64,000 nucleotides of DNA from an uncultured beta proteobacterium (GTDB lineage Bacteria > Pseudomonadota > Gammaproteobacteria > Burkholderiales > SG8-41): the NCBI GenBank assembly GCA_903905655.1, contig CAIVHG010000035.1, positions 1-64,000 of the forward strand, in the 5' to 3' direction. The notes under the pieces were generated by a model that had not been told where the DNA came from, did not search any database, and saw nothing but the letters and a program-made list of their open reading frames with translations. This document shows, piece after piece, positions 35,962 through 45,090 of the stretch (within the stretch, counting starts at the first letter, position 1; each line of letters begins with the position of its first letter). Both the position numbers and the translations under genes were made by a program.

Positions 35962-36954
35962 ATGAAGGCATCAAGCGTATTTGCAGCCCTGTTGGCGCTG
36001 GCCGCGGCACCCGCATTCGCAGACGTCTCGCTGCTCAACGTCTCCTATGACGTCGCCCGCGATTTCTACAAGGATTACAACCCGCTGTTCGAGAAGTACT
36101 GGAAAGCGAAAGCCGGCGAAACCGTGACCATCAAGCAATCGCACGGCGGCTCGACCAAGCAGGTGCTGGCTGTGGCCGACGGGCTGGACGGCGATGTCGT
36201 CACGATGAACCAATCGACCGACGTCGAATTCCTCGCCAGCAAGAACATGGTCGCCAAGGACTGGGCGAAAAAATTCCCGAACAATGCTTCGCCCTACACT
36301 TCGACCATGGTGCTGATCGTGCGCAAGGGCAACCCGAAGGGCATCAAGGACTGGAACGATCTCGCCAAGCCCGGCGTGCAGGTCGTCATTCCGCATCCGA
36401 AAAACACCGGCAATGGCCGCTACAGCTATCTCGCCGCCTGGGGCTATGCGTTGAAGCAGCCGGGAGGCAATGACAGGACCGCGCAGGAGTTCGTCGGCAA
36501 GATACTGAAGAATGCGCCGCTGTTCCCGCCCGGCGGACGCGATGCGACCACCACCTTCATGCAGCGCAAGATCGGCGACGTGCTCGCCACGTTCGAGTCG
36601 GAAGCCGAGCTGATCGCCAAGGAGTTTGGCCGCGGCGAATTCGAGGTCGTGTATCCCAGCCTGTCGATACTCACCGAGTTTCCGGTAGCCGTCGTCGAGA
36701 CGGTAGTCGACAAGAAGCACTCGCGCAAGGAAGCCACCGCTTATCTGGAGTACCTGTGGTCCAAGGAAGGCCAGGAAAACGCTGCGCAGAACTACCTGCG
36801 GCCGCGCGATGCCGAAATGCAAAAGAAATACGCCAAGCAGTTCCCCGCCATCCGCACCTTCACCGTCGACGAAATCTTCGGCGGCTGGACCAAGGCGGCC
36901 GCGACGCACTTCCGCGACGGCGGCAGCTTCGACCAGATCTACGAGCAGAAGTAG
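35962..36954 (+). CDS. sbp: Sulfate ABC transporter substrate-binding protein
   Basis: A 330-residue periplasmic protein with signal peptide MKASSVFAALLALAAAPAFA. Family landmarks are LLNVSYDVARDFYKDYNPLF, SHGGSTKQVLAVADGLDGDV, NQSTDVEFLA, PHPKNTGNGRYSYLAAWGYA and PPGGRDATTTF, which line the sulfate pocket in Sbp/CysP. ATG 35962 is chosen over GTG 35953 because AAAGAGGAG ends 9 nt before it. It is first in the operon with the two permeases and the ATPase; uptake of sulfate or thiosulfate is the role. Confidence 0.93.
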   Translation: MKASSVFAALLALAAAPAFADVSLLNVSYDVARDFYKDYNPLFEKYWKAKAGETVTIKQSHGGSTKQVLAVADGLDGDVVTMNQSTDVEFLASKNMVAKDWAKKFPNNASPYTSTMVLIVRKGNPKGIKDWNDLAKPGVQVVIPHPKNTGNGRYSYLAAWGYALKQPGGNDRTAQEFVGKILKNAPLFPPGGRDATTTFMQRKIGDVLATFESEAELIAKEFGRGEFEVVYPSLSILTEFPVAVVETVVDKKHSRKEATAYLEYLWSKEGQENAAQNYLRPRDAEMQKKYAKQFPAIRTFTVDEIFGGWTKAAATHFRDGGSFDQIYEQK

Positions 36955-36975
36955 GAACTAGCCGGCAGTCTCATT

Positions 36976-37845
36976 ATGCGCAAGGCGAACGTGTTGCCCG
37001 GACTGCGGTTGGGCCTGGGTTACACGCTGACTTACCTGTCGATCCTGGTGCTGATCCCGATCGCCGCGTTGATACTCAAGAGCGCATCGGTCAGCCCCGA
37101 GCAGTTCTGGCAGATCGCGACCGGCACGCGCGCCATGGCATCCTATCGCGTGACCTTTGGCGCCTCGCTGATCGCGGCTTCCATCAACGCGGTATTCGGG
37201 TTGATCGTCGCCTGGGTGCTGGTGCGCTACACCTTTCCCGGCAAGCGCCTGATCGACGCCCTCGTCGACCTGCCGTTCGCGCTGCCGACCGCGGTCGCGG
37301 GCATCACGCTCGCGACCTTGTATTCGGGCAATGGATGGATTGGCCAGTTCCTGGAGCCACTCGGCCTCAAGGTGGCCTTCACTCCGCTCGGCATCGTGGT
37401 GGCACTGACCTTCATCACGCTGCCGTTCGTGGTGCGCACGCTGCAGCCGGTGATCGAAGACATAGAGCCTGAAGCTGAGGACGCCGCTGCGTCGCTGGGG
37501 GCCTCGCGCTGGCAGACCTGGATGCGCGTCATCTTCCCGACCATCTTTCCCGCGCTGCTCACCGGATTTACCCTCGGCCTTTCGCGCGCCATCGGCGAAT
37601 TCGGCTCGGTCATCTTCATCGCCGGTAACATGCCGTTGATCTCCGAAATCACGCCGCTTTTAATCATCTCCAAGCTCGAGCAGTACGATTTGCCGGGCGC
37701 CACCGTGCTCGCGGTGGTCATGCTGATCGTCTCCTTCGTACTGCTGCTCACGATCAACATTCTGCAGTGGTGGACGGCACAGCGGCAGTCCGGCGATGGC
37801 GGAGCCTCGGAGCCGATGCCCGCCCCTGTGGTGCAAGCGGCATGA
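36976..37845 (+). CDS. cysT: Sulfate ABC transporter permease CysT
   Basis: A 289-residue permease with about six helices. The EAA loop reads [27 protein letters not shown], and motifs [21 protein letters not shown] and [18 protein letters not shown] are characteristic of CysT/CysU. It ends in an ATGA overlap with cysW. Confidence 0.93.
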   Translation: MRKANVLPGLRLGLGYTLTYLSILVLIPIAALILKSASVSPEQFWQIATGTRAMASYRVTFGASLIAASINAVFGLIVAWVLVRYTFPGKRLIDALVDLPFALPTAVAGITLATLYSGNGWIGQFLEPLGLKVAFTPLGIVVALTFITLPFVVRTLQPVIEDIEPEAEDAAASLGASRWQTWMRVIFPTIFPALLTGFTLGLSRAIGEFGSVIFIAGNMPLISEITPLLIISKLEQYDLPGATVLAVVMLIVSFVLLLTINILQWWTAQRQSGDGGASEPMPAPVVQAA

Positions 37846-38708
37846 TCGAAGGCCGCGCCAGAAGCGAGCCGCGTGCGGTGCGCATCGCGCTGACCTCAAT
37901 CGCGCTGGCGTTCCTGTTCTTTTTTCTGATCCTGCCGCTCGCCGCGGTGTTCGTCGAAGCATTGCGCGCCGGAATTGCGGCCTATGCCGGGGCGCTCACT
38001 GAACCCGAGACGCTGCACGCCATCGGACTGACGCTGCTCATCGCCGCCATCGCATTGCCGTTCAATATTCTGTTCGGCGTGGCCGCCGCGTGGGCCATCG
38101 CAAAGTTCGAGTTCCGCGGCAAGAGCCTGCTCATCACGCTGATCGATCTGCCCTTTGCCGTTTCGCCGGTGGTCGCGGGCCTGCTGTTCATTTTGCTGTT
38201 CGGGGCGCAGGGCTATTTCGGGCACTGGCTGCAGGCGCACGACGTGAAGATCGTGTTCGCCATTCCCGGCATGGTGCTGGCAACGCTGTTCGTGACGGTT
38301 CCGTTCGTCGCACGCGAGCTGATTCCGCTCATGCAGGAGCAGGGCCGCGACGAGGAAGAAGCGGCGATCTCGCTCGGCGCGTCCGGCTGGCAGATGTTCA
38401 TGCGGGTGACAGTGCCCAACATCAAGTGGAGCCTGCTCTATGGCGTGATCCTCGCCAATGCACGCGCGATGGGCGAGTTCGGCGCGGTGTCGGTGGTCTC
38501 CGGCCATATCCGCGGCGAGACCAACACGCTGCCGCTGCACGTGGAAATCTTCTACAACGAGTACAACATGGTCGGCGCGTTCGCCGCCGCCTCCGTGCTC
38601 GCGCTGCTTGCCCTGGTCACGCTGGCCGCGAAGTCCGTGGTGGAATGGCGCATGCGCGTCGAGACGGAAATGTTGTCGGCGGGTCTTTCGCCGGAAAAAG
38701 GATCCTGA
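37842..38708 (+). CDS. cysW: Sulfate ABC transporter permease CysW
   Basis: A 288-residue permease with the CysW landmarks [62 protein letters not shown] and [14 protein letters not shown]. It pairs with CysT to form the channel. The ATG overlaps the cysT stop; cysA follows after 2 bp. Confidence 0.93.
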   Translation: MIEGRARSEPRAVRIALTSIALAFLFFFLILPLAAVFVEALRAGIAAYAGALTEPETLHAIGLTLLIAAIALPFNILFGVAAAWAIAKFEFRGKSLLITLIDLPFAVSPVVAGLLFILLFGAQGYFGHWLQAHDVKIVFAIPGMVLATLFVTVPFVARELIPLMQEQGRDEEEAAISLGASGWQMFMRVTVPNIKWSLLYGVILANARAMGEFGAVSVVSGHIRGETNTLPLHVEIFYNEYNMVGAFAAASVLALLALVTLAAKSVVEWRMRVETEMLSAGLSPEKGS

Positions 38709-38710
38709 GC

Positions 38711-39751
38711 ATGGGTATCGCAGTCCACGGCATCACCAAACGGTTCGGCGACTTTGTCGCGCTCGACAACGTCAGCCTGGAAATACCAACGGGAGAACTG
38801 GTCGCCCTGCTCGGCCCCTCGGGCTGCGGCAAGACGACGCTGCTGCGTATCATCGCGGGCATGGAGTCGGCAGACGCCGGCCAGGTGCTGTTCTCGGGAG
38901 AGGAAGCGACGCACCTGCATGCGCGCGAGCGCCAGGTCGGCTTCGTATTCCAGCACTACGCTCTGTTCAGGCACATGTCGGTGTTCGAGAACGTGGCGTT
39001 CGGGCTGCGCGTCAAGCCGCGCGGCCAGCGCCTACCGGAGCCCGAGATCCGCGAGCGCGTGATGAGCCTGTTGAAGCTGGTGCAACTCGACTGGCTCGCC
39101 CAGCGCTACCCGTCGCAGCTTTCAGGCGGGCAGCGGCAACGCATTGCGCTCGCCCGCGCGCTCGCCGTCGAGCCCAAGGTGCTGCTGCTCGACGAGCCGT
39201 TCGGCGCGCTCGATACCCAGGTGCGCAAGGAACTGCGCCGCTGGCTGCGGCGGCTGCACGACGAGATGCACATCGCCAGCATATTCGTCACGCACGACCA
39301 GGAAGAGGCGCTGGAAGTCGCCGACCGCGTCGTCGTGCTCAACCGCGGGCAAATCGAGCAGGTCGGCTCGCCGGATGAAGTCTATGCGCATCCGGCCTCA
39401 CCCTTCGTCTTTCGCTTCCTCGGCAACGTCAATGTCTTTCACAGCCGCATGCACGGCGCTTGGGCGGACGTCGCGCAGGAAGTGCCGCGCACCGAGGGCC
39501 ACGGCGATTCGATCGCCTTCGTGCGCCCGCACGACATCGAGCTCGAGCGGAAGCAGGCAACAGGTTCCATCAAAGCCCAAGTGCGCCACGTGCAGCCTAT
39601 CGGGCCCACGGTGCGCGTCGAACTGGAGCACGACGGCGAGATCGTAGAAGTAGACCTCACCCGCGATCGCCATGAAACACTGCGCCTGCAGTCCGGAGAA
39701 ACCGTCTGGATGCGACCGCGCCAGGTGAAGGTTTTTTCCGCCAAGGCATAG
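38711..39751 (+). CDS. cysA: Sulfate/thiosulfate ABC transporter ATPase CysA
   Basis: A 346-residue ATPase: Walker [11 protein letters not shown]-loop FVFQHYALF, signature LSGGQRQRI, Walker [13 protein letters not shown] and H-loop VTHDQEEAL, followed by a C-terminal TOBE-like regulatory domain ([32 protein letters not shown]). Last gene of the operon, before a strong terminator. Confidence 0.93.
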   Translation: MGIAVHGITKRFGDFVALDNVSLEIPTGELVALLGPSGCGKTTLLRIIAGMESADAGQVLFSGEEATHLHARERQVGFVFQHYALFRHMSVFENVAFGLRVKPRGQRLPEPEIRERVMSLLKLVQLDWLAQRYPSQLSGGQRQRIALARALAVEPKVLLLDEPFGALDTQVRKELRRWLRRLHDEMHIASIFVTHDQEEALEVADRVVVLNRGQIEQVGSPDEVYAHPASPFVFRFLGNVNVFHSRMHGAWADVAQEVPRTEGHGDSIAFVRPHDIELERKQATGSIKAQVRHVQPIGPTVRVELEHDGEIVEVDLTRDRHETLRLQSGETVWMRPRQVKVFSAKA

Positions 39752-39842
39752 GCCGTAAGACTCGACATCAATACTGGCGCGATGATGCAGCGTCGCCTAA
39801 AGACGATGCCCTACCCTTCAACATAAAACGAATCACGCGCAT

Positions 39843-39885
39843 AAACAAACGGCCGTGCAGCAAATGCTGCACGGCCGTTTGTTTT
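39843..39885. terminator. Strong bidirectional terminator
   Basis: A perfect 20-bp inverted repeat (AAACAAACGGCCGTGCAGCA and its complement, 2 nt between) with A and T runs on its ends. It serves both cysA and the convergent lipoprotein gene. Confidence 0.85.
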
Positions 39886-39946
39886 CAGACCCGATGCCGA
39901 AGCGGGAGAATCACCGGCCCGGCAACCCGGAAGGCGAACCTCCCGG

Positions 39947-42028
39947 TCAGTGCCTCCAGTTCTGGAGATACTCGTTGTCGTTGATGTCGCGCCCTCTGAG
40001 CTGAACGAGATTGAAGTTGCCCGAGGCCGTGGCCTTGGACATGTCGCCCCAGGCTACACCGCTGTTGGTCAGCGCCACGCTGGCCGCCGTCAGCGCCACT
40101 TTGGTTTGATCCTGATACAGCGTGCCGGTGGAACCGCCGATGGGCCGGCTTTGCACTTGCACTTTGCTGATGGCAGGCGCACCGGCGACGTTCGTCCACT
40201 TGACGGTAAACGAAGCACCGCCAGCAAACGCGCTGCTGCTGAGAGGATCGATCAGGTTCTTGGTTTCCGTCGCCAAACCCGTGTTGAAGGTCAGCTTGTC
40301 GACTTCGCCGCTGCCCACTGTGCTACCTAGCGCAACGGGCCGGCCGCGCAGGCGTTCCACGTAAATGAGATTAGGCGTCGTAGTGGCATTGCCGACGTTG
40401 AATATCTTGAATTGATAGGCCGAGAACGGCTGCAATCCCGTGATCGTGGCGTCCGTTGCCGCAGTCGCCGCGAAATCCGGGCTGCTCGTGCTGCCGAATG
40501 AGCTCTGGGAATTCGCATTTTCCGGATCAGCAGCGGTTGCCTTGCGGTACTGCATCTTGTAAAACCCGGTGCAGGAAGCAGGCGTCGCCGTGCTGCTCGT
40601 CGTAATCGCATAGAAAGTGTCGCAGCCGCTGAGCAAGGGGTTGAGCACTATGCCGTTGTTCGGAAGGCCGGGACCCGTGACATTGACATACGCAATCTTC
40701 TTGCCATTGCCGCGCGACGAACCACTAACCGCACCGCCCGCGCCGCCTGCACCATAATCGAAGCCTATGGTAAAGCCCGAATAGTAATAAGCGCCTTTAG
40801 CACGAGCCGTCGTGCCGGTGCCGCGGGTCTCGAGCTGCTCTTCGCGATTGACCGCGCCGTTGATGCTTACCCTGTACAGGCGCTGGTTTCCGCGCACCTT
40901 CCAGGTTCCGCCGGTCTTGGTTGAATTCTCAGCCACCGTCTGGATCCACTCGCCCACGCCATCAGCGCGCTTGAGTGCAAAGCGCACCAGGGCACGCTGA
41001 TCGCCTGCGGTGGTGCTGTAAAAGCGGATTACCTCAGGCTTGGCGAAGGTCGCGCCGTCGTAGGTCGAACCCGTCAGGTACGAATCGAATTCCTGGGAAC
41101 CGGTATTGCCGTCATTCAGGTAATCGGATGCGAACGGCAATGCAGCGCATGCCGCAGCCTGCCCAGTACTGCCAAACGTGCCGCGCTGTGCTGCGGCCAA
41201 AGCGAAACAGCTATTGAAAGCCGCCTGCACGTTGTCAGCGACCGACATATCGTCGACAGTCGCCGGCAACGCCGTCAGGCCGGCCTTGAAGTTCGTAGAT
41301 CCGTTGATCGTGATCGCCGCCGCGGACAGGTCGGCGGTCACGGTCTGGCCGCTCATGTTGCCCATGTCATCGGTCTTGGCGCCGCCAGGACTGGTGATGC
41401 TGACACCGTTCGGCGTCACGATCACCTTGATGTTGTCCAGCACCTTGTCGAATCCGCCGCGGTTCGCGGTGAATTGAGTGGCTATCAGATCGACGCTGCC
41501 CGTCACGCCTGCTGCGGCCAGCGCGGGAGCGAGCGCTGCGGCGAGCGCGGTATTGCGGTCGCTCACGCCGCTGGTGGTAATGTTGGCTTTTTCAGTCGCG
41601 ATGTTCGCGGAGAGCGTCGCGGGATTGCCGTCGCTCGCGAGCGTCGCAGCGATGGCATTGGTAAGAGAAGTCACATTGACGGTGCTGATACCGGTCGCCG
41701 TCGTGGCCAGCACGGACACCAGTGTCTGAGTGACGTCGCCTACCTGCGCGGTCGCACTGATCACGTAGGGCGCAGGGCAACCCGTCACCGGGATCGAGTA
41801 GGCGCCAGTCGCATCGGCGGTACCGGTCTTGGTGGTACCGTCAGAGCAGGTTATGGTGATGGCCGCATTTGCGAGCGGCGCGCCGGACGCGGCCGTGCCG
41901 CTAATCGTAGGCGTCGACGTGATCGACGCAGTTTCTCCTCCACCGCAACCTGCCAAAGCCAGCGCAACTAAGCCGGCGAGAACCGTAGCATGCCTTCTTG
42001 CGAAAGCAGATAGACCGAACCTCTGCAT
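39947..42028 (-). CDS. Large secreted lipoprotein with carboxypeptidase-regulatory-like domain
   Basis: A 693-residue lipoprotein: LALAGCGGG gives the lipidated Cys, followed by a Gly linker. Residues about 20-100 (SGTAASGAPLANAAITITCS, GTADATGAYSIPV) resemble a carboxypeptidase-regulatory-like beta-sandwich. The rest is Ala/Thr/Gly-rich, with a few Cys that could form disulfides (CFALAAAQ, CAALPFASD, CDTFYAI, CTGFYKMQ) and a late FnIII-like stretch. The function is unknown. ATG 42028 has GGAG 9 nt upstream. Being next to gspF, it could be a substrate of, or partner to, the type II system. Confidence 0.65.
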   Translation of the reverse strand: MQRFGLSAFARRHATVLAGLVALALAGCGGGETASITSTPTISGTAASGAPLANAAITITCSDGTTKTGTADATGAYSIPVTGCPAPYVISATAQVGDVTQTLVSVLATTATGISTVNVTSLTNAIAATLASDGNPATLSANIATEKANITTSGVSDRNTALAAALAPALAAAGVTGSVDLIATQFTANRGGFDKVLDNIKVIVTPNGVSITSPGGAKTDDMGNMSGQTVTADLSAAAITINGSTNFKAGLTALPATVDDMSVADNVQAAFNSCFALAAAQRGTFGSTGQAAACAALPFASDYLNDGNTGSQEFDSYLTGSTYDGATFAKPEVIRFYSTTAGDQRALVRFALKRADGVGEWIQTVAENSTKTGGTWKVRGNQRLYRVSINGAVNREEQLETRGTGTTARAKGAYYYSGFTIGFDYGAGGAGGAVSGSSRGNGKKIAYVNVTGPGLPNNGIVLNPLLSGCDTFYAITTSSTATPASCTGFYKMQYRKATAADPENANSQSSFGSTSSPDFAATAATDATITGLQPFSAYQFKIFNVGNATTTPNLIYVERLRGRPVALGSTVGSGEVDKLTFNTGLATETKNLIDPLSSSAFAGGASFTVKWTNVAGAPAISKVQVQSRPIGGSTGTLYQDQTKVALTAASVALTNSGVAWGDMSKATASGNFNLVQLRGRDINDNEYLQNWRH

Positions 42029-42386
42029 TGTTTCCACTCCTGTCATGATCAATGTAACAACTTCTGATCGCCGTATTCGACGATGCAAAATTCATTTGCC
42101 CGCACACATCGCACAGCTGCGGGGCGCGGAGTGTAGCAGTGATCTGACTAAGACATTGCACTGATTACTGTGGCGACCTCCAAGCTTACGCCGAGCTTAC
42201 GATGACCATTGCATCAACAATGGCATTCGCGCATTAATCATTAATTTAATAATTGACATCGAACATGCTCGCGATGCGGAGGCGTCGCTGGTGAAATTGG
42301 TCTGATGTCGATCGCGCGGCGCACTTCAGGTGCCGCAATTGAAATTGCGACAGCCAATGCATGGACCGCGGGCGCGGTCGCAGCGT
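42029..42386. other. Intergenic region between gspF and the lipoprotein gene
   Basis: About 360 bp, AT-richer around 42225-42265 (GCATTAATCATTAATTTAAT). It probably contains the promoter of the lipoprotein gene and, at its right end, the termination zone of the gspCDEF transcript. No gene was found. Confidence 0.4.
42183..42201. promoter_or_regulatory. Direct repeat resembling a PmrA/QseB-type box
   Basis: AGCTTACG is repeated exactly with an 11-bp step, which reads as CTTACG-N5-CTTACG. PmrA and QseB regulators bind CTTAAG-N5-CTTAAG-like sites. It lies about 155 bp before the lipoprotein start. Confidence 0.35.
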
Positions 42387-43598
42387 CTAATGCACCAGCT
42401 GGTTGATCTGAATGATCGGCAGCAGTATCGCAAGCACGATGAGCAGCACGATGCCGCCCATCACCAGGATCATCGCGGGTTCGAGCAACGTAACGAACAC
42501 CGCGAGCCGCCGCTCCAGCGCCTGCGTTTCCAGCCGTGCAGCGCGCTCCAGCATCTGCTCCAGCTTTCCACTCACTTCGCCGCTTGCGATCAGATGCACC
42601 AGCAGCGGCGGAAAGGCCCGCGTCGCTCCCAATGCCCGCGCCAGGCCTGCGCCTTCGCGCACGCGCTCGATGACGCGCTCGATCGCCTCCCGCAGTACCA
42701 GGTTGCTCATCACCCGCGCGCCCGAGTCGAGCGCACTGAGCAGCGGCACGCCGCCGCCGACCAGGATCGCCAGTGTGCTGGCAAAGCGCGAGGTATTAAT
42801 GCCGCGGATCAGCGCCCCGATGCCGGGCATGCGCAGCAACAGCGCATCGCAGCGCCGCTTCACTTCGACACGGCGCAGCAGCCTGCGCGCGAGCACGACG
42901 CAGGCCACGATCAGCACCAGCAGAAACGGCCAGGCGGCGCGCAAAAAGTCGCTCAATGCGATGAGCCCACGGGTGAGCAGCGGCAGACTCTGCTTTGATT
43001 GCGCGAACACCTGCACCACCTGCGGCACCACGTAGACCAGCAGCCCGGTGACGATCATGATCGCGACCACCGACACCAGCAGCGGATAAAGCAACGCGAG
43101 CTCAGTCTTCTGCTTCAGCGCCTGCCGCACGTCCAGATAGTCCGCGAGTTGCTGCAGGATCGTCGGCAGCGCGCCGGATTCTTCGCCTCCATGCACCAGG
43201 GCGCGGTAGAAATCGGGAAAGCTGCTTTCAAAGCTTCCAAGCGCTCGCGCCAGTGAGGCTCCCGCGATGACATCCGCCTTGACTCCCGCAAGCACCTCGC
43301 GCGTCGTGGGGGCGGTTGCTTCCTCGATGAGCGCCGTCAGCGACTGCTCGATGGTGAGGCCTGATTCAAGCAGCGTGGCGAGCTGCCGCGTCAACAGGCT
43401 CAGCTCGGTCGCGGAAATGCCCTGCTTCCAGCTCCACCTCCGCCGCGAGCGCTCCTGTGCGCGAATCGCATCGACCACCGATGGCAGCAGGCCCTGCGCA
43501 CGCAGCTGGGCGCGCACCTGGCGCGCCGTGTCCGCCTGCAGCACGCCGGACACCGTGCGGCCGTTTGCATCCAGCGCTTCGTATCGGAATGCTGCCAT
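42387..43598 (-). CDS. gspF: Type II secretion inner-membrane platform protein GspF
   Basis: A 403-residue protein beginning MAAFRYEALDANGRTVSGVL, the GspF N-terminus, with two homologous T2SSF domains (LSLLTRQLATLLESGLTIEQ; FASTLAILVGGGVPLLSALD) and three membrane helices (about 170-190, 220-240, 375-395). It starts 6 nt after the gspE stop and is last in the gspCDEF unit. Confidence 0.93.
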   Translation of the reverse strand: MAAFRYEALDANGRTVSGVLQADTARQVRAQLRAQGLLPSVVDAIRAQERSRRRWSWKQGISATELSLLTRQLATLLESGLTIEQSLTALIEEATAPTTREVLAGVKADVIAGASLARALGSFESSFPDFYRALVHGGEESGALPTILQQLADYLDVRQALKQKTELALLYPLLVSVVAIMIVTGLLVYVVPQVVQVFAQSKQSLPLLTRGLIALSDFLRAAWPFLLVLIVACVVLARRLLRRVEVKRRCDALLLRMPGIGALIRGINTSRFASTLAILVGGGVPLLSALDSGARVMSNLVLREAIERVIERVREGAGLARALGATRAFPPLLVHLIASGEVSGKLEQMLERAARLETQALERRLAVFVTLLEPAMILVMGGIVLLIVLAILLPIIQINQLVH

Positions 43599-43604
43599 GC
43601 GGAC

Positions 43605-45083
43605 TTATTCGCCGGTGACCCGCACGATCTCTTCCAGGCTGGTCACGCCGTCAGCAACCCAGCGCATGCCGTCCTGCTGCAATGAGCGCATGCCGCGTGC
43701 CACGACATGACTCCTCAGTATCTGCTCTGAAGCGCGATCGTGTATCAGGCGCCGCAGCTCATCGTCCACTGTCAAAAGCTCGTAGATGCCGGTGCGTCCG
43801 CGGTAACCGGATTGCATGCACGCTGCGCAGCCCTGCGCCGTATAGAGCTGGCGGCCGGACCCAGCAGCGCCCAGCATTTTCAATTCAGTCGTATCTGCAG
43901 CGTATGGCTTGCGGCACTCAGTGCACAGCGTGCGCACCAGGCGCTGGGCGCCGACCCCGATCAGGCTCGACGCCAAGAGAAACGGCTCGACACCCATGTC
44001 GACCAACCGCGTCACCGCGCTCACCGCATCGTTGGTGTGCAGCGTCGCAAACACCAGGTGCCCGGTGAGGCTCGCCTGCACCGCGATCTGCGCGGTCTCG
44101 ATGTCGCGGATTTCACCGATCATGATGACGTCCGGGTCCTGGCGCAGGATGGTGCGCAGCGCATGCGCGAAACTCATTCCGATCCTGGCATTGACCTGCG
44201 TTTGGCTGATGCCATCGAGATCATACTCAATGGGATCTTCGACCGTCATGATGTTGAGCGCTGTCGCGTTCAGCCGCGACAGCGCTGCGTAGAGCGTAGT
44301 GGTCTTGCCCGAGCCGGTTGGACCGGTGACGAGCACGATGCCGTGCGGCTCGCGGATCAGCTGGTCCATGTGCGCGAGCGTGCCGTCGTCCATGCCGAGC
44401 CGCGTCAGGTCGAGCCGCCCCGCCTGCTTGTCGAGCAGCCGCAGCACGACACGCTCGCCGTGCCCGGTGGGGATGGTGGATACGCGCACATCGATCGACT
44501 TGCCAGCCACCCGCAGCGCGATGCGCCCGCCCTGCGGCATGCGCTTTTCCGCGATGTCGAGCTGCGCCATGATCTTGACGCGCGAGACGATCGCCGCATG
44601 CAATGCACGCGCCGGCTCGAGCAGATCGCGCAGTGTGCCGTCGATCCTGAGCCGCACCACGGAGCGTGTTTCGAAAGGCTCGATGTGTATATCGGAAGCG
44701 CGCTCGCGCAGCGCCTGCGTGAACAACGCGTTGATCAGCCGTATGACCGGAGCGCTGTCCTGGCTGTCGAGCAGGTCTTCCACCTGCGGGATATCCTGCA
44801 GCAGGCTCGACAGGTCGAGCTCCCCGGAAAAGTCGTCGGCCATGGTCGCAGCCGCGCTGCCGTCTCCGTTGTAGAGGCTCGCCAGCAGTTCGTCGAAGTC
44901 AGCAGCAGCGATGGCACGCGAACGCAGCGGCACGCCCAGCGTGCGCCGCAGTTCCGCCAGCGCCCGCGGCTGCGCATCCTCGCGCACCGCCACCTCCGCG
45001 AGTTCAGGCGTAAGCGCAGTAACGACCACGCCGTTCAGCTTGGCGAATGCGTACGGTACTGCAGTGATTGCCTTGCTCACCAC
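43605..45083 (-). CDS. gspE: Type II secretion ATPase GspE
   Basis: A 492-residue ATPase. Walker A is GPTGSGKTTTLY, the Asp box RASDIHIEPFE, the Walker B region DPDVIMIGEIRDIETA, and the His box HTNDAVSAVTRL. A tetra-Cys zinc site (CTEC and CAAC, 38 residues apart) marks GspE. ATG 45215 of the track overlaps gspD by over 100 bp without support; GTG 45083 begins the usual VPYAFAK region just after the gspD stop. It drives pseudopilus assembly. Confidence 0.9.
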   Translation of the reverse strand: MVSKAITAVPYAFAKLNGVVVTALTPELAEVAVREDAQPRALAELRRTLGVPLRSRAIAAADFDELLASLYNGDGSAAATMADDFSGELDLSSLLQDIPQVEDLLDSQDSAPVIRLINALFTQALRERASDIHIEPFETRSVVRLRIDGTLRDLLEPARALHAAIVSRVKIMAQLDIAEKRMPQGGRIALRVAGKSIDVRVSTIPTGHGERVVLRLLDKQAGRLDLTRLGMDDGTLAHMDQLIREPHGIVLVTGPTGSGKTTTLYAALSRLNATALNIMTVEDPIEYDLDGISQTQVNARIGMSFAHALRTILRQDPDVIMIGEIRDIETAQIAVQASLTGHLVFATLHTNDAVSAVTRLVDMGVEPFLLASSLIGVGAQRLVRTLCTECRKPYAADTTELKMLGAAGSGRQLYTAQGCAACMQSGYRGRTGIYELLTVDDELRRLIHDRASEQILRSHVVARGMRSLQQDGMRWVADGVTSLEEIVRVTGE

Positions 45084-45090
45084 GAGAGCA

